Shown here: positions 41,109 through 53,629 of the stretch, piece after piece
Position numbering within the stretch: position 1 is the stretch's first letter
Layout of the letters: the number at the start of each line of letters is the position of its first letter
From: Sphagnum compactum
Taxonomy: Eukaryota > Bryophyta > Sphagnopsida > Sphagnales
Assembly: GCA_965153455.1 (NCBI GenBank)
Contig: OZ234493.1
Location: 25,472,213-25,536,212, forward strand
Reading direction: 5' to 3'
DNA length: 64,000 bases
Position numbers and translations under genes: made by a program
Notes under the pieces: generated by a model
The model's database searches: none
What the model saw: the letters and a program-made list of their open reading frames with translations, nothing else
Told to the model about the DNA's origin: nothing

Positions 41109-43936
41109 ATAACTTAACATAATTAGGTTAGTTACTTATGTTAAACAACCTAGCCTACCTAACCTAAGCTTATAGGTGGTGTAAATTATTAAAAAATGTT
41201 GGACTCCTAACCCAAAAAACTTAGACTAGGCTACCTAATCTAAACCAAGTGGCCTAGGTATCATAGGTTGCAAAAATGAAACTTGAACCTTTCACCTTCA
41301 CTTTGGGGTTCAAGTATTCATTCATGGCACTACCATAGTTTGTTATATTAATTATATTTGACACAAAGTTATAAAGCTCAATATTTTTAACCTTGAATTT
41401 ACCTTCGCCACCTTAAGTTGACCTAAATCAAACTATTTATAATTTACCACCCTAGCCTAAATGTAGACCTCTTTAGGTTGACTTAAAATGAACTAATTTG
41501 TTAACCTATATTAATTACTGACATAGTTTAGGTTAACATAGGCATTTTTAAGCTAAAAAATAAATTAACTTAGGATAATTATGTTGCATCTAGTCACACA
41601 AACTTGAGGTGACTAGTTACAAACTTGATAAAATATCTTGGAATGAGATTACTTAAGTTGACTTAGCAAAAAACCTAAAGCTAGGAATTTAAGCAAGGTT
41701 ACATAGGTTAACCTATTATAAATACATTTAAACATATTAGATGTAATAATTTTTTTATGTTTAGTTAAATAACTTACTAAATAACATATATTATGAAGAA
41801 AGTTTTTATTAAGTAGCCTACATATATAGGTTAACTTATAAGTATGTTAACCTATGCTAATGTGTTAACTAGTTAAAAAATTATGTGTCACCTTTTTTAG
41901 AATGACTATCAATATTGTAGTCATAATTACAAATTTACAATAGATTATTTAGTACACATACACATGCATGTGAATTCATGACTTCAAAACTTCATGATGC
42001 ACAAAAAATTATGGCATGTCATGACAAATATTGGTGCCATAAATTCAAGACTCACAAAAAATTATGGTGTCACAAAAAATCATGGATTCTCATGAAAATT
42101 TGTGACACCTTGTCGCCAAACAACATGCCATGTCATCATCACATGGAAGATTGAGCTGTTATTAATCGCAAAGGATAGCAATATTTTCGACTAGCTAATA
42201 AATGAAATTAATTCATCAAATCAATGACACGAATCATCATGTGAAGATAATGTCAAAAGTCATAAAATGTTGTGACTATTAATCAACATCATTGTTATGT
42301 GGCATGCCACAACAACATCACACGACCATAAATTGTTATTATTCACCAAAAGTTGCAAGAATCAATGGAATTTTTTTATTACTTAATTTTGGATGGTTAA
42401 AATATATTAAAAAGATAGTTTTGAAATTTTGATAGTTGATTAATAGTTAAGTATTTTATTACCATCACATTGTCAAAACATGTCTTTTATGACTAATTCT
42501 ATTTGATTATAGTCATTTTCTAATTGTTTTGAAAGTCATTTATTCCATTTTTTAATCATTTCTCCCATTGTAATCGAATAGGACAAGTCATTAAAGACAA
42601 GTTGTTGGCACGTAGATTACCACATTATCATGTTGTGAGATTAAAAATCCTTACTCTAATCGCAAAAATTAGAATATTTTAAATTAATTATTTTAAATTA
42701 ATTTAAAGCATATTATTAGTACAATTTCAAGAATAATAATATATCTATCAAAAAAAGCCCACTAGTTGTCATACTAACTATAGTCGCAAAACCATGACAT
42801 CACAATGACCTTTGCAACTACATAGTGATTTTTGTGATTAAATAGTTATAATTGTAATTGAAAAGAATAATAGTCGTTTCTTTGACTGGTCGAAAAACCT
42901 AGAATGTGTTGTTGTGTATGGGTTATGGGTATTTGTGTTTATTAACACAAGGTCGAATTTCCAAATATTTGATGAAAATTAATTCCACAAATGTACACCA
43001 CTTCCCATGCCCATAAAAACCCCCAAATTTGTTTGTCTCCAAATGAATTGAAATCTCCCACATTTTAAAGCCTCTTCTCCAAGAAATGAAGGGTATAAAA
43101 ATTACCATAACTCGACTACATACGCCTTTGGGATGAATTTCCAATGAAAATGTCAAATTGAATCCAAATGAAATTTGAAACTTATTAATCCATTATTTTT
43201 AATGTTTGATTATAAGGGTAAAAATATGTAGAATGGTTTGGTTTAAGGATCCAACTAGTGTAATGAATAGTTATAAAAGTATGGTCACCAACTAACCTAC
43301 CTACATGCCCATTAACCTAATGTTTGACTATTAGTTGGATGTAAAAAATCCTATTTATGGTTGGAAAGGCCTTTGAATGGATGAAAAAATATTTAAATGA
43401 AAATTAAAAAGAAATTCATAGAAATTAAAAAAAAAATAACATGTACCATGTGACACATAACATATATGAAAAACTTGGAAATTTTTATTTAAAAAAGATA
43501 TAAAAATAAAAACATGGTAGGTTTGGATTCAACTTAAACATGACCTTTTCCTAAACGTAAGGCTCAAATTTTTTTTTTAAAAAAAAAAATAGAAAAAGAA
43601 GGTGGAATCAAATCCCTTGGATCATTTTGTTTTATGTTTGCACTAAACTACCCAAACCTTTCATTGAGCCTAAAATTTAAAGTTTTGAGTTAAGAGGACC
43701 TTGAAATTCTTGATGATGGTGATGGGGCTCCACGTTCCATTGTCCCCTTTCTTTCTTTGATATTGCAACAATTATTAATACTAATGTTGTTTTTATGTGT
43801 GACCACAAAATAAGATGAAGAGGAGGTGGGGCCTCCTTCCCCACCTTGCTAATATTGAAATTTGGTCAACTAAATTTTAAATTTTGCTAGGGATGGCAAT
43901 GGTGACTTTTGTTGTGCCAAAGTTGTTATATATTGT
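41109..43936. other. Gene-free region with CCTAACC/AGGTTAA words and a possible element end
   Basis: 41109-41860 carries TTAGGTTAACATAGG-like words and a third tRNA-like segment, as in X1, and may be a third decayed copy of that family. TTTGCAACTACATAGTG ending at 42827 is another CACTA-like inverted end. The rest shows nothing I can name; A-tracts near 43570-43590. Confidence 0.35.
41275..41342 (-). other. tRNA-like segment in the CCTAACC repeat field
   Basis: On the minus strand CTATGGTAGTGCCATGAATG (A-box-like) is followed about 25-35 bases later by AAAGGTTCAAGTTTC (B-box-like, GGTTCAAGT). Same strand and setting as the segments in X1 and X2. Confidence 0.35.
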
Positions 43937-44560
43937 CATGGATGCCAACACCATGGAGTTCATTCATATGAATGTTCGTGCATGACATGTAGTGAACTTG
44001 TACCTAACTCCTAGTTTAGTTTCAATTCATTCTGAGTTTGTTATTAGTTAAATTTTAGTTCACTTATAATTCATTCTTAATTAAGTCCTAGTTCATTTCT
44101 AGTTGCTTCTCAATTTTTAATTAACCCTAAATTCACTTTTAATTAAAATTTTAATTAACTTTCAATTTACTCTTAATTGAATCTTAGTTCATTCTTACTT
44201 AAGTTTTAATTCATTCATAGTTTACACATGGGTACACATGGGCCACATGTGGGTGAACATGGGCCACATGTGAACTATATGATGCCCAACGGGTATAAAT
44301 AAATGTAAGATTCCCCATTACTTTTAGTCTGTTCAACATTAATTGTGGGTATGTTTTCTTGTCATAACCTCATTTTGTTTTTGGTTTGTTCTTATAATAA
44401 AATCATGTTGAATTTTTGTTTTGCACTTGTCATCTTTTTGTTCTTGTTTTCCTTGTTTCACGATCTATATTTGTAATTAGGCATGTCCTTGTTTTCGTTT
44501 TGGTTTAATATATCTTGTAGATTTGGTTGTTTTCATGCCCGTGATAGTTATTGTTGGTAA
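43937..44560 (+). repeat. Dispersed repeat R, copy 2, promoter-like
   Basis: It matches 7098-7830 in order: CCATGGAGTT at 43951, the TTAGTTCA/TTAATTCA field, ACATGGGC(C)ACAT, TATA-like GGGTATAAATAA at 44291, GTTCAACAT, TTTTCTTGTCATAAC, AATAAA at 44396-44401 and TTTGGTTGTTTT near 44521. No hAT coding sequence follows here, which favours an LTR or an independent promoter-bearing repeat. Confidence 0.6.
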
Positions 44561-45027
44561 AGATAATAACCTGATGAGGTGGAGGATTTTGATCCCACCC
44601 TTGCTCCTTACATTTGTTATTATTGTTGTGAAAAATGATTTTTTGACAATTACCATGAAAGGATTTCCAAAGGTAGGTGGCAATGCTGATGGTTGTGCTA
44701 AGCATTGCTACTTTTTGGCCACATTTTCATTGATGCAACAAATAGCTAGTGAAGGAAAAAGGAAAATATAAAAAGGAGGGGGTAGGGGCCTTTTTAGATG
44801 GTAGGGCCTCTCTCTTGGGGTGTTTTTTTTCCTTTTCCAATCCCAAATTACCTTGGCCATGTTTGGGTTTAACTCCCAAAGGCGTTGAAAAACCAAACTT
44901 GATGTTGAAAGCACCAATTTCATTTGTTGAACTTCTTCAAGCTAAAAAGTGCCCTTGTTGCAATTTTATAAAACTCAACAAACAAACAAAAAACACAATA
45001 CAAATTTCACAAAATCAAAACACAACA
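44561..45027. other. Spacer with short frames
   Basis: Plus frame 44523-44771 and others are short and unlike any family. Nothing else recognised. Confidence 0.35.
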
Positions 45028-45267
45028 TGATATTAGCACAATTTGTGATTAAGTTCATTTTGTGTTTCATTAGATTTTGAATGAACTTTTACAAATTTAC
45101 CTCGGTGAAAGTGACCAACCCTCTAATGAACATGGATCAATTATTGTGAACAAATGAATTCACTAATAACTAATCAGATTCATCAATAATTTATTCATTA
45201 ATAGTTAATCAAAGTCACTAGTAGTCAATTCATTAGTTAGTTTCTTAGTGCATAGCTAAACTATTTA

Positions 45268-46088
45268 TGATGCGCTCCCAAGTTCCTTGTTAGACCCAAG
45301 TTGAATCCAAAGAAGTCAAATAGCGGAATTGTTTGGAACTTGGTGCACGCTCCCAGCTTCCAGCATTAAAAGGGGTAGAGGGGCGTGTTGAAGCTCCGGG
45401 ATTAGACTAGGGCGAGGGACAAGCTTTACTTAGTTACTCGAACCTGCATCAAACCAACCAACATGTTGGTTAGTTCACATTCGGAAGCACTTTCAGTGCT
45501 AGGACAAGCCACGGGCAACTCTGGACTCCCAAGACTCACCACGGCCCGGACTCGGGGGAAGCCACCACCTTCCCCCATATAGTATTCTCTGCGTTACTCC
45601 ATGGCACTTACATCCAAATGGCGTTTTTTCCCGGGATTCCCAAGGAGGAGTCCCAAAATTGTCCCGGTTTGGACTTCCGAGGCTCTGGGAGTTCATAACT
45701 CCTTGCTCAGACCTCCAATTGAGATGAGGTCCAAAGCAAACTTGTAGCTCTCCTCAAGAGCTTTCCAATGGTGTGTCGCACTCCACCTGCACACACTGGG
45801 GTCGGGTCGATTCCCGACTTTTAGTGGTCGGGAGTCAAATTGTTAATTTGACTCCCGACCCTTCTTTTGTTCATAACTTGTGCTGGAAATGGCCGAATGG
45901 TTCATACGAGGCCATTTTCGACATCTACACTTCAAAACCTTTTCAAGGGTATAAAGAACACCTCAAGGCGAGGTGTTTTGGCCCTTGCAATTGAACTCTA
46001 AATTTTCGGGAGTCCCGGAGAATTCCCAAGTCCCCATTTCGGGAATGTGAGTGTCATCCTCACACTCCTTCAAAGTGGGGTTGTGACA
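45268..46088 (-). mobile_element. Solo LTR, 821 bp, with 5-bp target duplication
   Basis: The segment begins TGATGCGCTCCC and ends GGTTGTGACA, with TG/CA termini. ATTTA stands immediately on both sides (45263-45267 and 46089-46093). It is clearly richer in G and C than the AT-rich element it sits in. Read on the minus strand it begins TGTCACAACCCC, the common start of Ty3/gypsy-type LTRs, so minus orientation is likely. No internal retrotransposon sequence remains on either side: a solo LTR left by recombination. The preserved duplication suggests it is younger than its surroundings. Confidence 0.85.
45826..45860. repeat. Perfect 16-bp inverted repeat with 3-bp loop in the solo LTR
   Basis: GGTCGGGAGTCAAATT at 45826-45841 and its exact complement at 45845-45860 flank GTT. 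A related GTCGGGTCGATTCCCGAC lies just before it at 45801. It would form a strong hairpin in RNA or a cruciform in DNA. Confidence 0.92.
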
Positions 46089-46230
46089 ATTTAGGCTGAG
46101 GACCTATGTTAAACATTTTAAAACTTAGATCATTTACTTACGTTAAGTTAAGAACCTAAGCTAATTTAGCCCACCTAGCTTAAGTTAATAACCTAGCCCA
46201 TTAAGTTCACAAATTTAAAGTGAAAATGTG

Positions 46231-46303
46231 AAGATTTGAAACCTTCACCTCCCTTCACCTCCATGCTTTAGGTGCAAGTCCGTAACAATTAAACCACTCT
46301 TTA
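46231..46303 (-). other. tRNA-like segment in element X2
   Basis: On the minus strand GTGGTTTAATTGTTACGGAC resembles an A box and AAGGTTTCAAATC, about 40 bases later, a B box. Its place corresponds to the tRNA-like segment of X1 (about 400 bases from the common left part once the LTR is subtracted). Confidence 0.4.
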
Positions 46304-47917
46304 AATAAATCAAAATTATTATTTATCATGCCACATATTGTTATTGCACATTGTTTCATAACATACTTAGGTATCTACCCCATGTATTTTTCCTAGCTAC
46401 CTATGTTACCTTGTTTTTTTACCTTACATACCTAAATAACTTATGATACTAATAAACTAGGCTATTCATAATTACCATAGGTTAGGTTCTTGGGTTAATC
46501 TTAATTATTCATAAACTATGTGTAGTCTATGTTGTTTTTGCTATTTAATTAGGTTATTCCACTTTTAATACAATTATATTTTAAGTTATTTGTTATTGTT
46601 TTAGGCTAATCCACCCTAGGTTATTTTGAGTTAGTTTTTGGTTATTTTTGGATATTCCACCTTAAATTAATATAATATTAAACTCAATGTTATTCTAGGT
46701 TATTTTATGTCACTTACATTACATTATTATTTTTATATTCTAGGCTATTATAACCTAGGGTAAAATAACTTAAAATTTGATAGTATATATTTATTACATA
46801 TGCATATGTGGTGCAATTTTAATGGCATGTTAATATCACAACTTATGTTTTATGACTAATATGGATGTTGAGAAATCTAGATTAAATGATCAAATGTTTT
46901 AATTTCAAATTTTGGTTTGAACAAAAAGACCTTTGAAGTTAAACAAATGTTTTGTGAAACATGTTTATTTTCACAAAACACCCTAAAATTTCATAACACA
47001 AACTCTTTGAAGTTTAATTTTTTTGTAATAATAAATGACTATTAAATGAATGTCATCACATTCACAAATCTTTTATGACATTTAAATACGATGAAATGTA
47101 TATGGAATCAAAAACAAAATTATATTTTGTAGTACAATAAACTAGACCTTAAAATACTTAACATGTTTTAACATGATTTGAAATTGTGACCATTTTTCAA
47201 GACAAAACACAAAAATGGGAAAATTTTGTACACTTTTAAAAATTTATATTTCTTAAAACATATCAACATAAAATTTGTGATATATTGGGGAATTTATAAA
47301 TATTTTTAGTAACAAGTTGTAAAATAACCAAAATTCCTTTCTATGACAAATGTTTTTGTAAAAAATTTAAAAAAATTGAAAACAAAAAAACACATTGATT
47401 TGTGAAAATGTGGTTAAGGTATAACCTAAGGTATGACCATATATATCTTAAAATAACCCAAGGAAGAACCTAAAGTAAAATAATATTCAATAGATTATAA
47501 TAACCTAAGGTATAATGACATAAAATAATATAAAATTAATTTAAAGTGCAACTTATAATAATTTAAGCTAAAGAAAAAAAACCTAAGGCATAATTTAAAT
47601 AACCTAAAACATAATAACTTATAATTTAAAATATAACCTAAAATAACCTAGGGCATAGTTTAGGGTACAATAACATAAAAGTGGTATAACTTAATGTATT
47701 TAAAAGAACTTTTAAAAAACTCATTTATTGTAATGAATTATTTCAATTAGCATTAAATTATGTTAATTAATAGTGAAACATGTTGATTACATAGTGACTT
47801 TATAATAACAAAACTTTAACCAAGATGAAAAGATTAGGACCTAAGGTGAACATGTTTCATTTTTAAGGTTCTGTAATGATTTAAGTTAATGAATTACACC
47901 CCATTTCAACATTAATG

Positions 47918-50900
47918 TTTAATGCTGAATTACACCCCAAAATCTCATGCAAAAAAATGAACAAAACCAATGTTTAAACAAATTGAATAATAGAATCAAA
48001 CTAGCTTCATGCTTTTGGGGATTCAAAATACGATTCATTTGCAAATTCACAAAAATCCAAACCCAAAATACAAAATGGGAATACACAAATAATGTCCAAT
48101 AATGAAACTTAAATAAAAACACAAAAAAAACCATACAAATTTGTATGTCCTAAAATTTCAAATCACCAAAAATGATTTGAAAACACACACAAAGGATTAT
48201 ATCCCCAAACACAATACATTTCAAACCTTGTTCATACTTGAATTAGTTACAATAACCCATGTATGAAAATTGACCTAATCATGACATATTCAAGTAATTA
48301 ACATAACACACCTAACACAACAAATATTGTTCCATAACATGGATGCACTTATTATCTATGTCATAACCAATGTTGGTCAATTTTTAATTTTTCTTAACAC
48401 AATAGAATAATGTCAAGTTGTCATTTGCCATTCTATATCATAGGGTATCAAATTTTAAAATTTTAAAACACTAGTGGACTTGCTTGGTATCAACTTGCCA
48501 CTATAAAATATACACCCAACCAATGTGTTTTTTCCCCGTATGATATTAAAAACTAGGAAATGTTTTCCAAAAATTTAGCAAAATAATTGAATTTATGCTA
48601 AATATATATATTTCCCAAATTTTTTGGTTGAAAATGTCAACCCAAGAAAAATGTGCACCCAATCCACGGGCATTATTTTGGCAATATTCACCTATTTTGC
48701 AAAAGGGTTGGTTCCCCTAACTACTCAAGATTTTAAACACCACCTAACGATATGGAACTTCTTTTGATTATGTGGAAATGAAGGGGCTTCATGGCTCGCC
48801 CTTGAGAGTCCTCAATGTTGCACTAGCTCTTCACATGTATTTAATTTTCCAATTTTTGGTTGCATGCGTATTTGTGGGACTACTTGGGCTTCTCATCATG
48901 AAGTTACATAAGTTAGACAACTTCATTAAAAGGGGATAGATCGTAATATGGATTTGTATTCTTGGTGTGTGAATAAGCTCTTACAACTTGTGAAGATTTT
49001 GTTTGACAAATTTTTAAAGTATACAAGGCAAACCAAAGTTTTAAGGTTTAAAAATAAACTACCTAGATGGAACACATGTTTACATGGGCATGTATAGGTA
49101 AATTTGATAATCTACCTATAAATTCCAATTTAAATAAGGGTATGAAATAATCAAATTTGTATTAAGGAGTGATCCTTGAAATTTTAGATGTTAACCTTTC
49201 CAAAAATTATAATTATAGAATAAGGATTATGTTACTTCAAAAATATGATTATTTCATTAGTAACATATCAATTTAAACAATTGTAAAGTCAATTGTTTGA
49301 AATGACTTGTTTGAAAATCAAAACTAAGTATATCCATTTTGACTAAAACAAAAAAAAAACACGAAAATGAACAGTATGTTGGACATGTGGAGTATGTAAC
49401 ACCCATGTGGCATTGTTTGACCTAACTAATGTGATCAATTTGATTGGAATTAGTCATTTAAATGTACATGATTATAACGTTACTTTTGATGGCATGGTAA
49501 TTTAAAAGTAATACCAAATAATATATAGTTATTAAAAATTGGGAATAAATTAAATATATCATGTTTTCATTTTTTGTTTGTAATGCTTCACATAAAAATA
49601 AGAAATGGTGAAAAAATTGGAATATAAAAAAATGACATGTGAAAAGTTGGAATATCAAATTGAAATGATTTATTTTAATATAACACAAAAAAAGATAATT
49701 GATATACATGTGGAAATTGAAAAGAATTAATGTCTTTAAAGTTGAAACTTAATAATTTTTTAAAATAAAATTCAGAACATGTGAATTGTAGTTATGTAAA
49801 TTTTTTTTGAAGTGAAATTCATTTCAATTCACAATTTGAAAAAATAAATTTATTTTATTGTTATTTATAAAATTATTGTGGTTGATTGTTTTGCCCAAAT
49901 GAAAATATAAAACAATGTAATGGTTTGATGTTTGAAGTTTTAAAGGTTATAAAATTAGATAAAATAATAAATATTTTTATTTAAAATTAATGTAATAGGT
50001 TTTAGATTTTGAAATCATAAATGTCAAAGTAATTATGAAATTAAACTTTAATAATGATATTAAAGATGTACATGTCTAATCAATTATGAAAATATTTATT
50101 ATGTACTAAGGTTATAACCAATGTTGTGTGTGTGATGGTTTTTGATATACATTTCAAATGTGAATCTATAATTAGCATCTGTATAAATGTAAGTCTTAAA
50201 CAATGTAAAGTTATTTCATCATATGTAAAACATGAAGGAAGATATGGGGAATTGACAAACTAGGCAAAACCTTGTGATACTTGGATTTCTGAAAAGAAAA
50301 AAAAGAAGGAGAGAATGGTTGTGGGATTGTTGTGAAAAATAGGAATAGTTGTTGGTTTGTAAGCTAATTGGTGTTTGAAGAAGTTGTGTCATGTTTAGTT
50401 TAGTTATGCCCTAGTGAAGGTCCCCTTAAGGTATATGAATATAGAAGGAAAAGAAGAGGAGAAGGTGGTGGTAGGTTGGGGTGCTTGATGTTTTCTAAGG
50501 TTAAAATGTTGTTTTTGTTCAAATGCATTAGTAAGGGTATGTCAAAAAAAGTTTCATCAATGTAAAGTTCTCATTAAAATTTACGAAAAGAAAAATCAAC
50601 ATGTTAATCAAGGTGAAAAGGAACAAGGAAAAAATGGCTTAACTAACCTTAGTGCATAATAGATTATTCACAAAGACCCTTTGACAAATTCCAAGGGCTT
50701 TCGAAAACATGCCCCTATGTTAAGCAAACGAGGATCGTTGGAAATTGAATGTGTTTGTTATTTTGTTTCACATGTACTTAGCTAGATAATTGGGTCATTT
50801 TTCAATATCTTATGGGCGAAAAAAATAATGAATTTAATGTCATTAATGAAAATAGAAATTCATATGAGTTTAAAATATTATAACCTTAATGTCACCAGGA

Positions 50901-52056
50901 AAAACCCATTACACAGCAAAATGCATGACATGCCCTTACTTATTAGATCTCACATTTGTTTATATATATGCTCATGATCAATATAGTATAAATGCATACA
51001 CACAAACTTCAAACATGCAATGTGAGTTAGATGACAACTAAGGGCATTTAGTTTTTTAATCGTCTTATGACAAAATAAAAGTAAAAAGATATATGGTAGT
51101 GTTTCAATAAGTCTCTCTCTTGGGAAAGGTCAAGTTAAGGGGAACCTAGGGAGTTTGTGGGAGCTTGTGGAGTCGGTTTGACTTAAGGCTACACAAACCA
51201 TCTCCTTTTGTTTGGTTGTGCAAATTGAAATGATTAAAAGTTTGACTTGAGGAATCAAATTGTCATAATTTGATCTCGAAGCTCTTGCCCCTTTGGTTTG
51301 GTTGCGAGGAGTTAAAGGAACACTTGCCCAAATTGTTGCATTTCATGCTAGAACCAAGATTGGAAAATATTTTACCATTATACCACTTGACAAACCTAAT
51401 GTGCATTACTTGTTAACAATAAAATTTATACCTTTTTCACTATCGTCAATATAAAGTTTATTTATGTCCATTCATTTGAGTGGAAGATCAACAAACAACT
51501 AATTAAATAATTAACTTTGCCTTTTATGAACTTCAAACTAAAAAAACTTCCCTTTTTGAATATAGAATTCATTTAGATGATGCCTGCACTTCTATGGAAC
51601 ATACCCATCCATTGTCCTCTGCACACAAAATACTCCAAATGTCCCTCATACTTTTGGGTGAAGTCCAAAATTTCATGCTCAAATTTGGGAGAAAAAGTTG
51701 ACCAGTCAACATAGAAGCACTTAAAAATGGTTGAAAATAAACTCTAGAAATGATCAGCAATTCCAATGAACTTACTAACTAATAAAATCTTTTAAAATTA
51801 TTATTTAAAAACAATATTGAGATTTTTCTGTATGGGCGAGGCCTGGTGTTGGTATGGTGGAAAACATTATATTTCATAATGTTTGTACTTGTTGGAGGCC
51901 TGCTTTGATCATTTTGCCATGTAATGCCCTGCATGTCTCCAGGGCATTATTATACACATAAATCCCTCTCAGCCCAAAGCCAAAGCTGTGTGGGAAAAGC
52001 ATGACACCTGTTATCATTCTCAAGTCCCACTGACAAACCAACTAACCAACAACTAG
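47918..52056. other. AT-rich gene-free region
   Basis: No gene, RNA or clear repeat recognised. It includes A- and T-rich stretches and an A/G-rich region near 50290-50480. Probably long-decayed transposon sequence. Confidence 0.45.
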
Positions 52057-52304
52057 ATCCACCCAAGTTCACACTCTATCTTGTATTTTAATCCACCCAT
52101 GTTCACACTCTAACTTGTATTTTAATCCACCCAAGTTCACACTCTATCTTGTATTTGAATCCACCCAAGTTCACACTCTAACTTGTATTTGAATCCACCA
52201 CCCAAGTTCACACTCTATCTTGTATTTTAATCCACCACCCAAGTTCACACTCTAACTTGTATTTCAATCCACCACCCAAGTTCACACTCTATCTTGTAAT
52301 TTAA
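52057..52304. repeat. 35/38-bp tandem array of seven units with alternating variants
   Basis: Each unit is ATCCACCCAAGTTCACACTC followed by TA(T/A)CTTGTATTT plus two or three bases. The variable base alternates strictly along the seven units: T, A, T, A, T, A, T. The last three units carry an extra CCA (38 bp instead of 35). The alternation shows that a two-unit block was what was copied. Confidence 0.93.
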
Positions 52305-52583
52305 TTCATGGGACCAATTCATGCAGAAACAGCAGCCTCAGGACTCATTCAGAACTGCCTAATGAGTGAGAGCAATAATAGGTCCCCTTCAGAGAGCACA
52401 ACCTCCATTGAAAACCCCTCCATTTGTTTGTCTGTTTGTTGTTGGGCCAGATGGAATGAGCACCCTCCAACAACTTACCATGCAGGAGATGGATGGTGTG
52501 TGTGTTTGTGTGGAAAGGAAACAAATTTTTGTCATATTCCTGTCCCAGAGCTAACCAGTGAGCTGTGATGTACTAACTACTAA
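52305..52583. other. Short spacer
   Basis: Open frames on the plus strand without family likeness. Nothing else recognised. Confidence 0.4.
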
Positions 52584-52760
52584 AGAGCATCTCCAGTGGT
52601 GCTTAGTATAATACCTACCACCCTGCAAAAATAATTTTCACATCCAAGTCTTAGTCACCTTTTTGCTGTTCTCCAACCCCACCCTTAAAAAGTGAAACTG
52701 GGATTGCAAATAGGTGGGAGACTACTAATAGCAACCCACCAAGACCAATCAAAAACATGG
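52584..52760 (+). mobile_element. MITE-A copy 2, left half only
   Basis: It starts AGAGCATCTCCAGTGGTGCT and follows copy 3 through CACATCCAAGT, CTCCAACCCCACCC, CTGGGA(T/C)TGCAAATAGG, TGGGAGACTACTAATAGC and ACCCACCA(A/G)GACCAATCAA, then stops at MITE-B. The right half is absent. Confidence 0.85.
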
Positions 52761-52985
52761 AGCCTTGGGTGAACCCGCACCCACGTTGGAACCATGGTAA
52801 AAGTTCCAAAATCCATTTAAATTATTTCTAAATATTACAAATATCTCCTGCTTAGACTACTAAATCAGGGACTCCGAGTTCAAATCTAACATTTTTTTAG
52901 GCTTAATATTGCCACTAAGAGGCCTCACTAAAAAAAGGTAAAGGTACCAACATGGGTGCTGGTTCACCCTGGTCCAAAATGGAGG
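52761..52985. mobile_element. MITE-B copy 2, abutting truncated MITE-A
   Basis: CCTTGGGTGAACCCGCACCC at 52763 and the inverted GTTCACCC end (GGTACCAACATGGGTGCTGG at 52943) form terminal inverted repeats, agreeing at 23 of 27 compared positions. No coding capacity. The right half matches the fragment at 12199-12310. Confidence 0.7.
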
Positions 52986-53629
52986 CCCTAGCCCTATAGG
53001 ATTTAAACAAGAGCGCCAATAAACCACATCCAAGTATAAATTTGTATAAATTTTTTCATCCCGTATGAAGATCTCGTCCATCTTTTATGATCTAGTAAAA
53101 TATTATTACACCTTGGTCAAAAACTAGATGTAGGTTTATTTTTGTGCATGTTTTCTGTGAGAGAATGGATGTTTTCTGTCGATTGTTGCCTCTATGCCAT
53201 TTTCACTTCCTCAAGATTCGAGGTTTGTATTCTCTCTCTCTCTTACCACGCACATGGACCCTGGTGGTGGCGGTGAACGCCAGCATCTTTTCTTTTAGAT
53301 GCGTTTCTGATTCTGGCGCAGGAGTGGCGATCGTTTGCGTTGCGCACATATAGTAGCCACCAGCGAACGCTGGCCTGCTGCCCTCCGCCTGCCCAGGTTT
53401 TCTCCCAACAACTGCCCAACCAGATGCAATTTTTTTTCAGATTTTAAAATATAAAATGATTACAAAAGTTAACATTTCGTGGTGGTGTATACTATTTTAT
53501 CAAAAAATATATATTTTTTTCAAAATTGGCTAGCAACAAGAATTATTTGAAATATTTTGAGAATATTTATGTTCATAGTGGAATGTTGAAAATTGATCAA
53601 TAGAAGAATATTTGCACTATAGCTACAAA
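52986..53629. other. Spacer
   Basis: The stretch 53200-53400 is GC-richer (CTCTCTCTCT and GGTGGCGG words) without a recognisable gene; the rest is AT-rich. Confidence 0.4.

Larger units (their letters stand above)
45028..47917. mobile_element. CACTA-type element X2, diverged relative of X1, interrupted by a solo LTR
   Basis: The left part aligns with X1: TTTCATTA(C/G)AT, AATTT(G/A)GAC-like and TTTACC, then CAACCCTCTAATGAACATGG versus TAACCCTCTAGTGAAAAGGG at 33048. The right part does too: AATGATTTAAGTTAATGAATTACACCCCA versus AGTGATTTAAGCTAGTAAATTACACCCCA, both preceded by TTTTTAAGGTTCTG/TTTTAAGGTCTCAT. Internal order is also the same (tRNA-like segment, GGTTATT words, CCTAAGG words). The outermost CACTA bases are not preserved on the left. 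Without the LTR it is about 2.1 kb. Confidence 0.55.

Noticed and set aside
22373-52056. Plastid or mitochondrial DNA insertion in the desert
   Set aside because: I looked for organelle rRNA, tRNA and photosystem or respiratory gene sequences and saw none; the recognisable pieces are all transposons.
52057-52304. CRISPR-like array
   Set aside because: Units are contiguous with no unique spacers, and the window is a plant nuclear genome.
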